Assembly: GCA_034509495.1 (NCBI GenBank)
Contig: CM067513.1
Location: 19,660,819 to 19,724,818 of the forward strand
Length of the DNA: 64,000 nucleotides
Origin: Acestrorhynchus altus
Lineage: Eukaryota; Chordata; Actinopteri; Characiformes; Acestrorhynchidae
Direction: 5' to 3'
A model generated the notes under the pieces. That model saw only the letters and a list, made by a program, of their open reading frames with translations. It was not told the DNA's origin and did not search any database. A program made the position numbers and the translations under genes. This document shows positions 1 to 10,784 of this stretch, piece by piece. Positions within the stretch are counted from its first letter, which is position 1. Each line of letters starts with the position of its first letter.

Positions 1-521
1 CAGAGAGCATGAAGACCAAGGAACACACCAGACAGGTCAGAGATATGGATTTGGATACAAAAAGATTTCCCAAGCTTTAAACATCTCAAGGAGCACTGTG
101 AAAGCAATCATATTGAAATGGATGGAGTATCTGTGTAAAGAGCTGAAAACTGCTCTTCACAAACGCTGTCCATCCAACCTCACTGAGCTCGAGCTGTTTT
201 GCAAGGAAGAATGGGCAAGAATTTCAGTCTCTCGATTTGCAAAACTGATAGAGACATACCCCAAGCGACTTGCAGCTGTAATTGCAGCAAAAGGTGGCGC
301 TACAAAGTATAAAGCAAGGGGGACTAATAATATTGCACGCCCCACTTTTCAGGTTTTTATTTGTTAAAGACGTTCAACACATCCAATAAATTTCATTCCA
401 CTTCACGATTGTGTCCCACTTGTTGATTCTTCACAAAAAATGTAAATTTTATATATTTATGTTTGAAGCCTGAAATGTGGCAAAAGGTTGCAAAGTTCAA
501 GGGGGCTCACAAGGCACTGTA
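1..521 (+). mobile_element. Tc1/mariner-type transposon, internally deleted, left end outside window
   Basis: The first ~110 bases resemble the N-terminal helix-turn-helix part of a Tc1 transposase (ISRSTVKAIILKWMEY-like translation at about 85-130). This joins directly to the C-terminal tail, with CPSNLTELELFCKEEWA, then YPKRLAAVIAAKGG and TKY before a stop at 365-367. The whole central catalytic DDE region is missing, so the copy cannot encode an active enzyme. The A/T-rich 3' flank and the end AAGGCACTGTA at 511-521 look like a Tc1 right terminal repeat. The family is recognised from the conserved C-terminal motif; the exact subfamily is not assigned. Confidence 0.8.
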
Positions 522-1837
522 CAAGGTTATCAGGATGGGTACCTAAACATTTGTTAGTCACTCTTAATGTTGGAACTATGCAGCCTAAATTATGTCCCAG
601 ACACTCTCTGATTCCACCTGAGCAGGAAGATAATCTATCCTCATTCAACTAAAGCCATTTTTACCTACCACCTTAAAGGGTAGATAGTGTATTGCTTTGG
701 GATTTTTAGCTGATAATGACAAAATTCATGTGTGCTCTGGATTAGAATTGACAGTGAGTTACTCTACAGTGTTAAGGGTTCCAGGTCAAAACTATTACCA
801 CCTTTTTCCTTGTGGGCTTGACTGGACAATTGAGGAATTAAGTGCATAGTAGGAGCTGTGAATGTCTTATTTGAGTGGTGGTGTTTTGTTAGAATATGGC
901 TTTGGAGTCTGTAAACACAAGGGAGTCTTAAAGGAATGAATAGTTTGGTCAATAATCTAATTATGAATGACCTCCCCCATATCCAGACAGTCAAGACATG
1001 TTTACCAACATCAGCCAAGCATCTCTGATATGCAAGCACTGGATTGAGTTGCCAATCTCATTTCCAAAAATACACCCCCCAAAGAAATGTCAACCAGCTT
1101 GCAATACATTCAGATCATTTGTGATGTATGTATTCATGCAGTGATGTATTCATTTTTAAGCAGCATTCGCTTATATTTTGTTGTAAACTAAAGAACGTCA
1201 GACGACTGTAATGGATGACTTTCCACAAACTTTTCAGGTGTCACAGCACATCCTTTTAAAGAAGAAAATCTTACTTGAGAAAAGGCAATTCCTGGCAAAA
1301 TTAAAGGAAGGAAAAAATATGATAAAGGTGACTTCTAATAAATTGACCCAGCAATTGAGGAAAAATTGTGCATTTGTTTAAAACCAAGAACTGTCTTTGT
1401 TTCTGAGAAGCCTTAAGCATCAAAACTATGTAAGCTACAATATAATACTGCATAACAAGAAAAAAAAATTGGATCAAAGCATAAGTCCATGTTTCATGGA
1501 CAAATATAGTAATGGCAACAACTATAACTGTGTCATTAAAAACAATCCCCTCATACTGCTTAAACTGAAAAAGTGAGGAGAGGCCAGTTTTATTTGTTGT
1601 TGTAATGGCAGGACAAATCTAGATGTCCCAGTCCTGAACCCTGCAGTTTTGCATTTTCCCTACTTCAACACACCTGGTCAGGATGAGGTCCAGCAGTTGT
1701 GATATACGGTGGGGGAATAAGTATTTGATAAACTGCTGATTTTGCAAGCTTGTTTCCGACTGAATTAAATCCCAAATTTTAAATTTGAATGAATTTAAAT
1801 GCCAAAGGAACAGCTCTGTCCACATGTACACACTCAA
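522..1837. other. Intergenic DNA, no gene seen
   Basis: Moderately A/T-rich sequence upstream of rab15. Short open frames exist but show no domain, codon bias or splice context. Around 1690-1760 there is a short stretch (GGGGGAATAAGTATTTGATA) that resembles a Tc1 terminal repeat, suggesting another eroded insertion. Confidence 0.4.
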
Positions 1838-1989
1838 CCTGCATGCAGACTCTGACTGATCAGTGAGAGGGGGCGGGGCTACTGAGGCCACTGAGCCAGA
1901 GATTGGATAATAGAGGAAATTGAGGAGGGAGGGAGGGGCTATTGTGGCTTTCTTTGCTCACAGTCTTCAAATTTCAGAATAAAAGTCCT
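1838..1989 (+). repeat. GC-box-containing interspersed repeat, copy 1
   Basis: This segment shares the 20-mer AGTGAGAGGGGGCGGGGCTA and downstream blocks (GGGAGGGGCT, TTCAAATTTC, AATAAAAGTCC) with a second copy at 21192-21342. The conserved order of blocks shows common ancestry. It lies about 425 bp upstream of the rab15 start codon. The repeat class is not identified. Confidence 0.6.
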
Positions 1990-2199
1990 ATACATAACAA
2001 AAAAGCACATTCAGGTTGTTGTGGGTTTTTTCCTCCTTTATTTGAATTACTGCCAAGTATTTTGAACAACATATTATAAATGATTGCCATTTGATGAATC
2101 ATAAATTTTTCATCGAAACATGGTCAACACGGTCACACATATTAAATTCTGTTGATTTTTACATGTGAAGTGAAACCTTTTCGTAAATTTCATCTCCTG

Positions 2200-2413
2200 A
2201 AATGAAATGTCACGTGTGACTGTCCTCAGTAAATACTTCTGCCATCGTTTGGAGAATAGAAGTTCCACTACAAAGGTGAAGGGCTGTGCGGGACGCGGAC
2301 ATGGCTGCTCTCTGAGGGGACAGGTCTCCTCGTTTTCCTTCTTCTCGGACACTTTAATGATGGAGTGAAGAGTCGTGGGGAGCTGTGCAGGAAGAGCAGC
2401 CGTGTTTTAGGTG
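2200..2413 (+). promoter_or_regulatory. rab15: rab15 proximal promoter / 5' UTR region
   Basis: The region just before the rab15 start codon is richer in CpG than its surroundings (for example 2286-2420) and holds an E-box GTCACGTG at 2209-2216, a USF/MYC-MAX/TFEB type site. No TATA box is obvious. The transcription start cannot be fixed from sequence alone; somewhere between about 2250 and 2400 is inferred. Confidence 0.4.
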
Positions 2414-2537
2414 ATGGCGAAGCGGTACGACGTGCTGTTCAGGCTGCTGCTCCTGGGAGACTCCGGGGTTGGCAAAACCTGCTTGTTGTACAGATTCACT
2501 GACAATGAATTCATCTCCCAGCATGTTTCAACCATCG
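2414..2537 (+). CDS. rab15: rab15 coding exon 1
   Basis: Encodes residues 1-41 plus the first base of G42, including the P-loop GDSGVGKT and the effector threonine. It ends ACCATCG followed by donor GTAAGA (phase 1). Confidence 0.93.
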
Positions 2538-4028
2538 GTAAGATCCTAAATCCACAGTCCAAACTCTGTCCAAACTTATTAATTATATATTCAATATAAT
2601 TAGATTAGAATTATAATATTAATATAAAATGTGTATAATATTATATATTTTTTATTTATATATTCATAACTATATGATTTAGTTATAGGTAGTTATATGT
2701 ATATAATGAGGTTGAATTGAATTTATTAATTATATATTTAATATAATTAGAATGGAATATTAGTGTATATATTTATGTATAATTATATGATTAAAGTTAT
2801 ATTTTATTATATTATATGTGATATTTGTTCATTTATACTCTGTATCTATGATATTGTGGTGAAGTGTTGTTTACACCTGTGTGAGCAGACTCCCGAACAC
2901 AGAGCTGATGGTGTGTCTTTATTTTGGTGTAACTGATGTAAGGTTGTAAACTTACAGTCAACAGTGTCCGTGACCACAGTCCGTCTGTGTCCATCCTGTC
3001 AAATCAGTGTAGAATAGAATAGAATAGAACTTTAGTCTTAGTCTTAGTCTTAGTTCGTCTTTTCTCCAGGAGTGGATTTCAAAATGAAAACACTGGAAGT
3101 GGATGGAGTCCAAGTGCGAATACAGGTCTGGTGAGTGAAATGTTATTTCCCCTGTTTTGAGCAACGCTGTAAAAATAAGACTGACATTTATGGTAATTAC
3201 TGCAGAACGTTTCCACAGTATGATGACTGTACATCTAATCACAGCAGCTATAAAATGCCATGTTTTTATTACAGTAAATGTTGGAATTCTAGAATTCACG
3301 ACTGAACTGCTGTACATCCCTGGGGCCACTGGTCCTCACCATGATCTTGCCATTTCCTTCGAGAATGCAGTGGTCATTTTATCATAGTCTAGTGTCATTT
3401 CAAGACTAGATTACTGGAACTCCCTTCTAGCTGGCTTTCCTATGCGGACCACCAGACCCTTGCAACGCATCCAGCGCAGCTCGTCTTGAATGTTCGCAAG
3501 TTCAGCAATGTAACTCCTCGGCTGTGTTCTCTTCATCGCTTCCTGTAGCTGAACTTCACATTCAAAACCTTGACGCTGGCCTACAAAGCCAAAAATGGGC
3601 CAGCACTTTTGTACTTGGTGGCAATGTTCAAAACCAGAGCTGTACCTTCAAACAGTTCAGCTTGACCTTGACCCACCATATCTCAGGATATATGGAAGAC
3701 AAGCAGGTGTTTTTCTGTCCTGGCCCCAGAGTGGTGGAATGAACTTCCCCTGGGTGAACTCTGAGTCACTCGCTGTTTGAGTGAAGTCCATCTCTTTCAA
3801 GAGCTTTTAACTGTAATTAAATGCTTATAATTATACTGAATCCTGAAACGTAAATACTGAAATGTAAACGAATGAATGTAAAAATGATCTACAATAAAAT
3901 GAAGACATTATTCTTGTGACAGCAAATTCACTTATTGTAGCATTTCCAAACACTTAGAAAATGAGTAAATTAGTAAGACTTTCATTTTTACAAAGTAATG
4001 GTATTCACCAAATGTGAAGAACAAGTAT

Positions 4029-4097
<69 letters not shown>

Positions 4098-7000
4098 TGT
4101 CCCTAATACATATAGAATAGTTCAAAATGTTATGAAGATAGATCTGTGTGTTAACAGAGAGATTAACAGAGCTGTGTGTAAACACAAAACAACAGCAGAG
4201 CTGAGAAACACCAGCTTCACTTTTTCAATATTACAGTAAGTTTACTGTAGAATCACCACTGAATTTTCACCATGATTTACTGATTTATAGTAACATTCTG
4301 TATATTGGTTCTAGAGTAACATGCTGCATATAGGTTCTACAGTGACATACTGCATATAGGTTCTACAGTGACACACGGCATATACAGTGGGGCAAAAAAG
4401 TATTGTCAGCCACTGACTGCAAGTTCTTTTACTTATAAAAATGAGAGAGCTCTGTAATTTTCTTCACAGGTACACTTCAACTATGAGAGACAAAATGAGA
4501 AAAAGAAATCCAAGAATCACATTAGTAGTAGGATTTTACTGTATTTACTATGGTGGAAAGTAAGTATTTGGTCGTCCACAATCAATCAAGGTTTCTGGCT
4601 CTCACCTGTAACTACTTCTTTAATAAGCTCTTTTGTCCTCCACTTGTTACCTGTATTGATGGCACCTGTTTGACCTTGTTATCTGTATAAAAGACACCTG
4701 TCAACAGCCTCAAACAGTCAGACCCCAAACTCAACCATGTCCAAGCTGTCGAAGGACACCAGGATGGAAATTGTAGATCTGCCCCAGGCTGGAAAGAATG
4801 AATCTACAATAGGCAAGCAGGTTGGTGTGAATAAATCAACTGGGGGAGCAATTGTATGAAAATGGAAGACATACAAGACCATTGATAATGTCTTGCAAGA
4901 TCTCATCCAGTGGGTTCAAAATGATCATGAGAACAGTGAGCAAAAATCCCAGAACTACACGGAGGGACCTGATTAAAGACCTGCAGAGAGCTGGGACCAA
5001 AGTAATAAAGGCTACCATCAGTAATACACTACATTGGGAGGGACTCGAATCCTGAAGTGCCAGGAGTGTCCCCCTGCTTAAGCCAGTACATGTTCGGGGC
5101 CGTCTGAAGTTTGCCAGAGAGCATATGGGAGAATATCATTTGGTCAGATGAAACCAATAAAGAACGTTTTGGTAAAAACTCAACTCGTTGTGTTTGGAGG
5201 AAGAAGAATGCAAAGAATAGAGTAGCTCTGTAAAAAGCATTTCAAGGTCCTGGAGTGGCCTAGCCAGTCACCAGACATCAACCCCTTAGAAAATTTGTGG
5301 AGGGAGTTGAAAGTCTGTGTTGCCCAGCGACAGCCCCAAAACATCACTGCTCTAGATGAGATCTGCATGTAGGAATGAGCCAAAATACCAACTACAGTGT
5401 GTGCAAACCTGGTGAAGAATTACAGGAAACCTTTGACCTCTGTCATTGCCAACAAAGGTTATGTTACAAAGTATTGAGCTGAACTTTTGTTATTGACCAA
5501 ATACTTATTTTCCATCATAATTTACATATCAATTCTTTAAATATCAATGTGAGTTTCTGGATTTTTTTCTCATTTTGTCTCTCATAGTTGAAGTGTACCT
5601 ATGATGAAATTACAGAGCTCTCTAATCTTTATAAGTAAGAGAACTTGCACAACCAGTGGCTGACTAAATAAATTCTTGCCCCACTGTATGTTCTACAGTG
5701 ACACACTGCATAAAGATTCTAGAGTGATATACTTACTGTATACAGGTTCTACAGTAAGAATTTGTTCATTATACAGTAGTAATGATTAGAAATTTGTTAC
5801 AGTGTAAACATTTGGTCACAAGGGAAATTGTGTTTTGTTCAGACTACCTGGATTCTTACTCTTTGGACCTGGATTACCCACCTCTGTCCCTCTCTGTTCA
5901 GCCTACAATCAGTTTAGCCCTCCCATTCATGCTGACTTTACAGTATAAGGAGTGTTTCACTCTAGCTTGCTTCTAAATAAGGGACAATACCTTACAGCTA
6001 ATCAGAGTTTATTTACATATGTAAGCTTTTAAAGGTAGAGCAACAAAACCAGTCTGTTTAATCTATGGGATAAAGAGTGACTGAAAAATAAGTGAATTAT
6101 GTGGCTATTTTTTGGTGTAGAAACAAATGGAAATATCAAAAGTGACCCTTTACTTTGATTAAACTCTTTCATATACATTTTGTATATACATGTATATCTC
6201 TTTCACAGGGATACAGCTGGACAGGAGCGGTACCAGACTATTACTAAACAGTATTACAGACGAGCACAGGTAAGTATACGTAGATGTATGTGGTGCTACA
6301 ACTTCTCATTGCTGTAGCCAGTACCCAGTGGAAAATCTGAATTGAAATGTTGGTGTGCATACAGTGAGTTGTTGCACATTAAATTACAGCATTATGAAAT
6401 ACTGTCAGTCTGGTGGGTTATTTTAGTTTTTTGTTTTTTTATATATATATAACTATGGGCACAAAGGTTGCCAGTTATTACAACAATAGTGCAATTATGC
6501 TTTAAAATGTAATTAAATGACTTTACATTAATTTTTGTTTTGCACTTCTAGGCATGATTAATAATAGTTCAATTTTTTTTTTTTATTTCAACAGGGGAAA
6601 AAAAACTGTCCTCTGCATGAAAATGTGTGCATGCACTATTTCCACACAAAACCATGCATACACAGGGCTGATAATTGAGCCCGCAGGATGTTTTTCTTTC
6701 TCTGTCCACAGGGAATCTTCCTTGTATATGACATCACCAGTGCCCTCTCTTTCCAGCATGTAGTAAAGTGGGTGAGTGATGTAGATGAGGTAAGGATTCA
6801 CAAACTTCCTGCATTTCAATATTCTGTTTTCCACTACAGTAGAGTTCAGTAATGCTGCCCAAATCATATTTGCCAACTGATTTTCTCTAGTGTGCACCTA
6901 CAACTGTGCAGAAGATTATCATAGGGAACAAAAGTGATGAAGAACATAGAAGGCAGGTGGCCACAGAGCAAGGGAGCAAGGTGAAAATTTCATGCTCAGT

Positions 7001-8387
7001 GCAGATTGAGAAACATGCATTTGTTGCACAAGCTTCAGTTTCATTATGCTTCTCTGAAATCAACACAGGACAAAAAATACTACATACTGCACACCTAATA
7101 TTTGAGTTGGATATGTGACCACTCTTCTTGGTAGAATTGGTAGAGTTTCATTAAATATGTTGCTTTCCTTTCCTTTTTGGCTGTTCCTGAACATATTAAC
7201 CAGTTTCCTCTTGGTTGCCAGGTTTGGTCTTCGTCCAGACCGTGGCAAAATGTTCGCATCTCTGCATCAACATGTACTTAAGCACAGTTGATTGAAATGA
7301 TGATCTTGGAATCCACTTTTGTTTAAAAATGGCTCCAAGGGACATTCCTGATGTGTGTAAATGATCATCCATCTCAGGACTGCACTGAGCTCCTTGGATT
7401 TTTCCATTGTATGTATTGTACGGTATGTTCGTCAGTCTAGTGAGCACCGTCAAAAAAATCCCTTTGTAGTAGGTACAGAGTAGCTACAATGCTACCAGCA
7501 GGAAGTTAAGAGACCATGTCATTTTGGAATTCTCAGCTCCACCAAATTAACCCGTTAAACACTGTATATAATCTCACACTTCAATATTGGGATAATTTAC
7601 ATCAAATTGCATAAATATTGAAAAGGGCCCTAAGATAGAACCCAGTAGGACTCTGTAAATTCTGGTAAGGGAAATGGTGATACAAAATATTTTTTTTTAC
7701 TTTAGGATTAATAACTGAATCATTAAACTAGGCTTTATTGGGTTGATGTAATTTATGTCTTTTTCACCTTGTCTGAGTATTTTTTTTAGCCTGTATTAAT
7801 TTCAGAAAACCTCACAAAATATTGAAGGCCCAATATAGTGTATGTAAACTTGCCTGTAAAAAAATGCCTGTATGTTTAATGGTACTCATTCTAATATTAT
7901 ACAGTGGTATACATGAAAACAAACTTACGACCGAGATCATTTTTCAGGACTTTGGAAGAGTAGTGTATATTTGCTTTGTACTACCTGGTGTATAAAAAAA
8001 TTGCATGTTGCAGCTCGCTCAGTCTTATGGGATGGACTTCTTTGAGACAAGTGCCTGTAGCAATTACAACATCAAAGAGGTCAGTTCATGGGTTAATTTG
8101 CGTCTTTACATCTAAATTTTTCTCTTACATGCCTAGATGTAGTGGCTATCTGTCAGTGCCATTATCAAGCCACTGTAATTTGACTAATACAGGGTTTAGC
8201 ATTACTGTTTGTGCTGTGTCATTCCCAGTCATTCACTCGGTTGACTGAGCTGGTGCTGCAAGCCAACAGGAAGGAGATGAATAGTATACTGCTGTTCAAA
8301 GAAGACACCCACACTGTTCTTGATCCAGAGGAGGAGGAACAAGAGGAGGAGGAGGAGGAGGATGAATACCGCACCTGCTCATGTTAG
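2414..8387 (+). CDS. rab15: Ras-related protein Rab-15, 7 coding exons
   Basis: Joined exons: 2414-2537, 3070-3130, 6209-6269, 6712-6789, 6891-6980, 8014-8079, 8229-8387. All introns are GT-AG and the frame is kept throughout, giving 212 residues, the usual Rab15 length. Visible GTPase motifs are the P-loop GDSGVGKT (15-22), effector threonine T40, switch II WDTAGQE (62-68), NKSD guanine-specificity motif (121-124) and ETSA (149-152). The C-terminus is CSC, a CXC double geranylgeranylation signal. Rab15 is a membrane-bound GTPase of early and recycling endosomes that slows receptor recycling, known mainly from neural tissue. The identification as Rab15 rather than Rab8/10/13 rests on the MAKRYDVLFRLLLLGDSGVG start, the YYRRAQGIFLVYDI and VSDVDE segments and the gpx2 neighbour. 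The hypervariable tail carries a Glu-rich run encoded by GAG repeats. Upstream GTG at 2411 is not the start; ATG 2414 is. Confidence 0.95.
2538..3069. other. rab15 intron 1, A/T-rich
   Basis: The first 300 bases are almost pure A/T with repeated TAATTATATAT-like words. Close to the exon 2 acceptor there is a GAATA run (about 3009-3028) followed by four AGTCTT-type hexamers (about 3031-3056). No gene. Confidence 0.7.
3070..3130 (+). CDS. rab15: rab15 coding exon 2
   Basis: Acceptor TTTCTCCAG precedes it and donor GTGAGT follows. It encodes VDFKMKTLEVDGVQVRIQV and splits the W62 codon (TG|G). It is too short to stand out without splice-site reading. Confidence 0.93.
3390..3830 (+). mobile_element. 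Non-LTR retrotransposon (LINE) 3' fragment in rab15 intron 2
   Basis: Broken frames read like the C-terminal end of a fish LINE ORF2: a RLDYWNSLLAGFP-like block near 3408-3447 (the usual LDYCNSLL motif), then LALTYKAKNG-like and PPYLRIYGRQAG-like blocks, and WNELPL-like sequence near 3735. Stops and frameshifts interrupt every frame, so it is a dead copy. The clade is not assigned. Confidence 0.65.
4030..4094. repeat. (AC)n microsatellite, about 32 units
   Basis: Uninterrupted AC dinucleotide run in rab15 intron 2; expected to vary in length. Confidence 0.97.
4385..5686 (+). mobile_element. Tc1-like transposon with long inverted repeats, dead transposase
   Basis: The ends CAGTGGGGCAAAAAAGTATT and, inverted, TTCTTGCCCCACTG are flanked by TA, the Tc1 target. 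The inverted repeats extend well over 100 bp each (TTGTCTCTCATAGTTGAAGT and its complement are recognisable in both). Between them is a broken transposase: MSKLSKDTRMEIVDL-like start at 4737, then WSSQSPDINPLENLW-like catalytic sequence near 5256-5300 and a GYVTKY-like end near 5457-5476. Frameshifts, stops and a deletion in the middle of the catalytic domain make it inactive. It sits in rab15 intron 2. Confidence 0.88.
6209..6269 (+). CDS. rab15: rab15 coding exon 3
   Basis: Acceptor TTTCACAG and donor GTAAGT. It encodes DTAGQERYQTITKQYYRRAQ, the switch II region with the catalytic Gln of DTAGQE. Confidence 0.93.
6712..6789 (+). CDS. rab15: rab15 coding exon 4
   Basis: Acceptor CTGTCCACAG and donor GTAAGG, phase 0 at both ends, 26 codons. 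It encodes GIFLVYDITSALSFQHVVKW and VSDVDE, a beta strand and helix of the G domain. Confidence 0.93.
6891..6980 (+). CDS. rab15: rab15 coding exon 5
   Basis: Acceptor TTTTCTCTAG and donor GTGAAA, 30 codons. It carries the NKSD guanine-binding motif (residues 121-124) within VQKIIIGNKSDEEHRRQV. A start codon further upstream in this frame would read intron and is not used. Confidence 0.92.
7040..7460 (-). mobile_element. Tc1-like transposase N-terminal remnant in rab15 intron 5
   Basis: Read on the minus strand, the frames show MEKSKELS near 7409, HTSGMSLGAIFKQ, IPRSSFQSTVLKY and PRSGRRPNLATKRK. That is the order of the paired-like DNA-binding domain of Tc1 transposases. Frame changes separate the blocks and no DDE domain follows, so this is a fragment. 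Confidence 0.65.
8014..8079 (+). CDS. rab15: rab15 coding exon 6
   Basis: Acceptor ATGTTGCAG and donor GTCAGT, 22 codons. It encodes LAQSYGMDFFETSACSNYN and IKE, with the ETSA guanine-base motif at residues 149-152. Confidence 0.92.
8229..8387 (+). CDS. rab15: rab15 coding exon 7 (terminal)
   Basis: Acceptor CATTCCCAG. It encodes the last helix (SFTRLTELVLQANRKEMNS) and a long acidic hypervariable tail with 10 Glu and one Gln in an 11-residue stretch (GAG repeats at about 8328-8361), then CSC and TAG at 8385-8387. The CSC end is the prenylation signal. Confidence 0.93.
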   Translation, partial: SFTRLTELVLQANRKEMNSILLFKEDTHTVLDPEEEEQEEEEEEDEYRTCSC

Positions 8388-8647
8388 GGAAGTGTTGGAG
8401 CATGATATCATTTTTTCAGTACAGATGTTATTCTTGTTAAGCAGGCTAATAAGGGGGTTATGGTTACCATTTAGCACTTATCAGATGTTTGTAGTCATTC
8501 CTGCATCTGTGTGATTGAAGGTTTGTCTCGTGGCCTGATTCCATGAGCAGAGGGGAACCACAAACACTTGGAATTTGCACTTCTGATCATCTCCCAGTAG
8601 AGGGCAGTCATCTGTGAATCACACCACACTACTTTTACACTAATTAA

Positions 8648-8975
8648 TGTTTCTGGACACTTCTTCTAATGAGTGCATCCAGCTACTTTAAGCTGCACCT
8701 ATTGTTGACAGATGTGCAAATGCACACACAGCTTGTATGCTCCCTGTAGATTATTAAAAATTAAATAGGACACTCCTGAGTAGATGAAAATACACCTATT
8801 GAAGTGGGCTACATTGGTAGCAAGCCCCCTCACACTGAGGTGAGGACAACACAAACTGTGTTCTCTGGAATGATTGTGGTGTGGTGGTGATCATCCCACA
8901 TCCTGATTTCACTGATGTTCTTGTTGCTGAATGCAGTCAAATATTCATAACAATGCTCCAAAATCTAGGTGAAAG
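8648..8975 (+). mobile_element. hAT-like MITE, degenerate copy
   Basis: Shares the internal words CATCCAGCTACTT-AAGCTG and ATCCTGATTTCACTGATG and ATGCTCCAAAAT with copies at 12375, 13450 and 60117. Terminal repeats are eroded. Confidence 0.45.
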
Positions 8976-9168
8976 TCTACACAGTTGTGTGCTCCTCCTG
9001 CTCACCTGTTAATTGTGTAGGTCTGTTAAAAGGGAAGTCAGAAAAACTTGCAGGAAGCTGGCACTCCAGGCCCAGCATTGCCTACCACTGCCTTACAAGA
9101 ACCACTTTTGATATCTATAGAGACAAGTGTGTGAAAAACCTTTAAATTGTTAAAGAATCATTACATCA

Positions 9169-9174
9169 AATAAA
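9169..9174 (+). terminator. rab15: Candidate rab15 polyadenylation signal AATAAA
   Basis: First AATAAA downstream of the rab15 stop codon on the + strand. Not confirmed; AATAAA at 9721-9726 is an alternative. Confidence 0.3.
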
Positions 9175-10438
9175 GGTTATTTAGATGTTTAGGTTCACAC
9201 TCACATTTCTAATACCAACAAGTTCTTTATGGAATCTAAAGTGGTTCTTGTATGGCATTGTTTAAAGAAACATAGGAAGTACTTTTATCTTTGAGTGCAG
9301 AGAAAAGTGGAGGAAGGGCAAAAAAAAGGCCTGTGGGTTGGAGGCTATGATAACTATGTAACTTGCTGTTTTATTCCATTGAATTGCTGTGAGAGAGGGC
9401 TTTTTTTGCCCTCCTTGTGGTAAAGAAAACCTGCATAACCTCTTAAATATTTACACCAGAACCACTGAAGAGATTAATTTGACATGTCAGCTTTGCTCAA
9501 TATTCTAGATCTACAGCAAAGGATCGAGACACTTTTGCTGACAGATGGTAAAATCCAGGTTAAAAAATAATTCATGCATTTTGATAGGATTTCTGTTTAA
9601 AAACCAAAGATGTTGCACACTTTGTATGTTCTATGATAAATGACTGTATATAACCATTAAGGAAGCGTTGTTGAAAATGATGAAGATTTGGGATTGAAGT
9701 TAAGAACTGTGTTTTTCTAAAATAAATATTAATTATGACCTCATTATGATACTGTGTGAAAACCATACCTATCTAAACAGAGCAATCTCCCTCTACACAG
9801 TAACCTGGACCAGTTCATGGTCACACTATCATTAGCCAGAATACATTTGTCAGGTATGTTTTGGATGGCTTGTGTCAGAGCTTTTTGGCAGATTAGCAAT
9901 GACGTCAAATTAAAGATTCTGTGTAACAGAATCAGAGTTTAGGGCCAGTTCCACTGAAGGGGATTAGATTGAACGGTCATCCATTTTTAATGGCACAGGA
10001 ACATGGGTAATGACTTGCTGAATGTTTAATGGCTCAGCAATGGATGCAGCCTCTGAAGCTCATACAGAGTTCAATACATAGATCTCTTCACAATTTGCTG
10101 CGCTGAAGAAGACTAAAATCAAAAACAGACATTTTCATCATGCACTGTATGGTAGTAGATCAATGGGAAAGGGCATGTGGCCATAGAAGTGTAAACACAT
10201 GCCCTGTTCTACTAGATTGTGTTATTATTTGTTGTTGTTTTTTTTTTTTTTTTGGTCATACCCATTTTATCTGTGTTTTTAAAGAGTGATCGTTGTCTTG
10301 ACATCTTTTGAGCTACATTTCATTTTCCTTCCCAAAGAAAAGACTGGCTGGTGTGTTTAGCCTGGTGCAAGTTTACACACTAAAACCTGAGATGGCCTAC
10401 CTCTGGCTTTTCACCAGATGGTTGTATCATGTATCGCT

Positions 10439-10562
10439 TATATATCTGCTTTCTTTGGAGTCATTCGACACCCAACCTTTATAGTTGAGGCCAGGCAACC
10501 AGGAAGACTTGCATGACAGTTGGGAAGGAGACTCTGGAGTGGAAGCCCAGCAAACGTGGACA
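10439..10562 (+). promoter_or_regulatory. gpx2: gpx2 candidate core promoter and 5' UTR
   Basis: TTATATAT at 10438-10445 is a TATA-like element about 118 bp before the gpx2 start codon. A start about 30 bp downstream would give a 5' UTR near 90 nt. No clean antioxidant response element (TGACNNNGC) was found in the few hundred bases above, although mammalian GPX2 is NRF2-controlled. Confidence 0.35.
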
Positions 10563-10784
10563 ATGACGTTCATAGCCAAGACATTTTATGACTTGCGTGC
10601 AACCACGCTGGAAGGGGAATCGATCGATTTCAATGTTTTCCGAGGACGAGTGGTTCTCATTGAGAATGTAGCATCCCTCTGAGGGACGACTACCCGGGAC
10701 TACAGCCAGCTCAACCAGCTCCAGAGCAGGTACCCACATCGGCTGGTGGTCCTGGGCTTTCCTTGTAACCAGTTTGGCTACCAG
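10563..10784 (+). CDS. gpx2: gpx2 coding exon 1, contains Sec codon
   Basis: 74 codons from ATG 10563 to the donor CAG|GTTGGT. The TGA at codon 40 is read as selenocysteine. Reading continues cleanly after it (GTTTRDYSQLNQLQSRYP and on), which shows selection on the downstream frame. Confidence 0.94.

Larger units (their letters stand above)
8388..10430. other. rab15 3' UTR and rab15-gpx2 intergenic region
   Basis: No further exon is visible. Candidate polyadenylation signals AATAAA occur at 9169-9174 and 9721-9726; the first would give a 3' UTR of about 0.8 kb. 8648-8975 resembles the hAT-like MITE described at 12375. A perfect CRE, TGACGTCA, is present at 9900-9907, about 660 bp before the gpx2 start codon; its function is unknown. 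Confidence 0.45.

Noticed and set aside
4021..4100. CRISPR-like or spaced direct repeats
   Set aside because: All regularly repeated tracts in the window are di-, tri- or tetranucleotide microsatellites or minisatellites without unique spacers, and the genome is vertebrate.
10485..10682. gpx2 as a pseudogene or truncated gene stopped by TGA
   Set aside because: The TGA is at the universal Sec position, the frame stays conserved after it and a SECIS follows.
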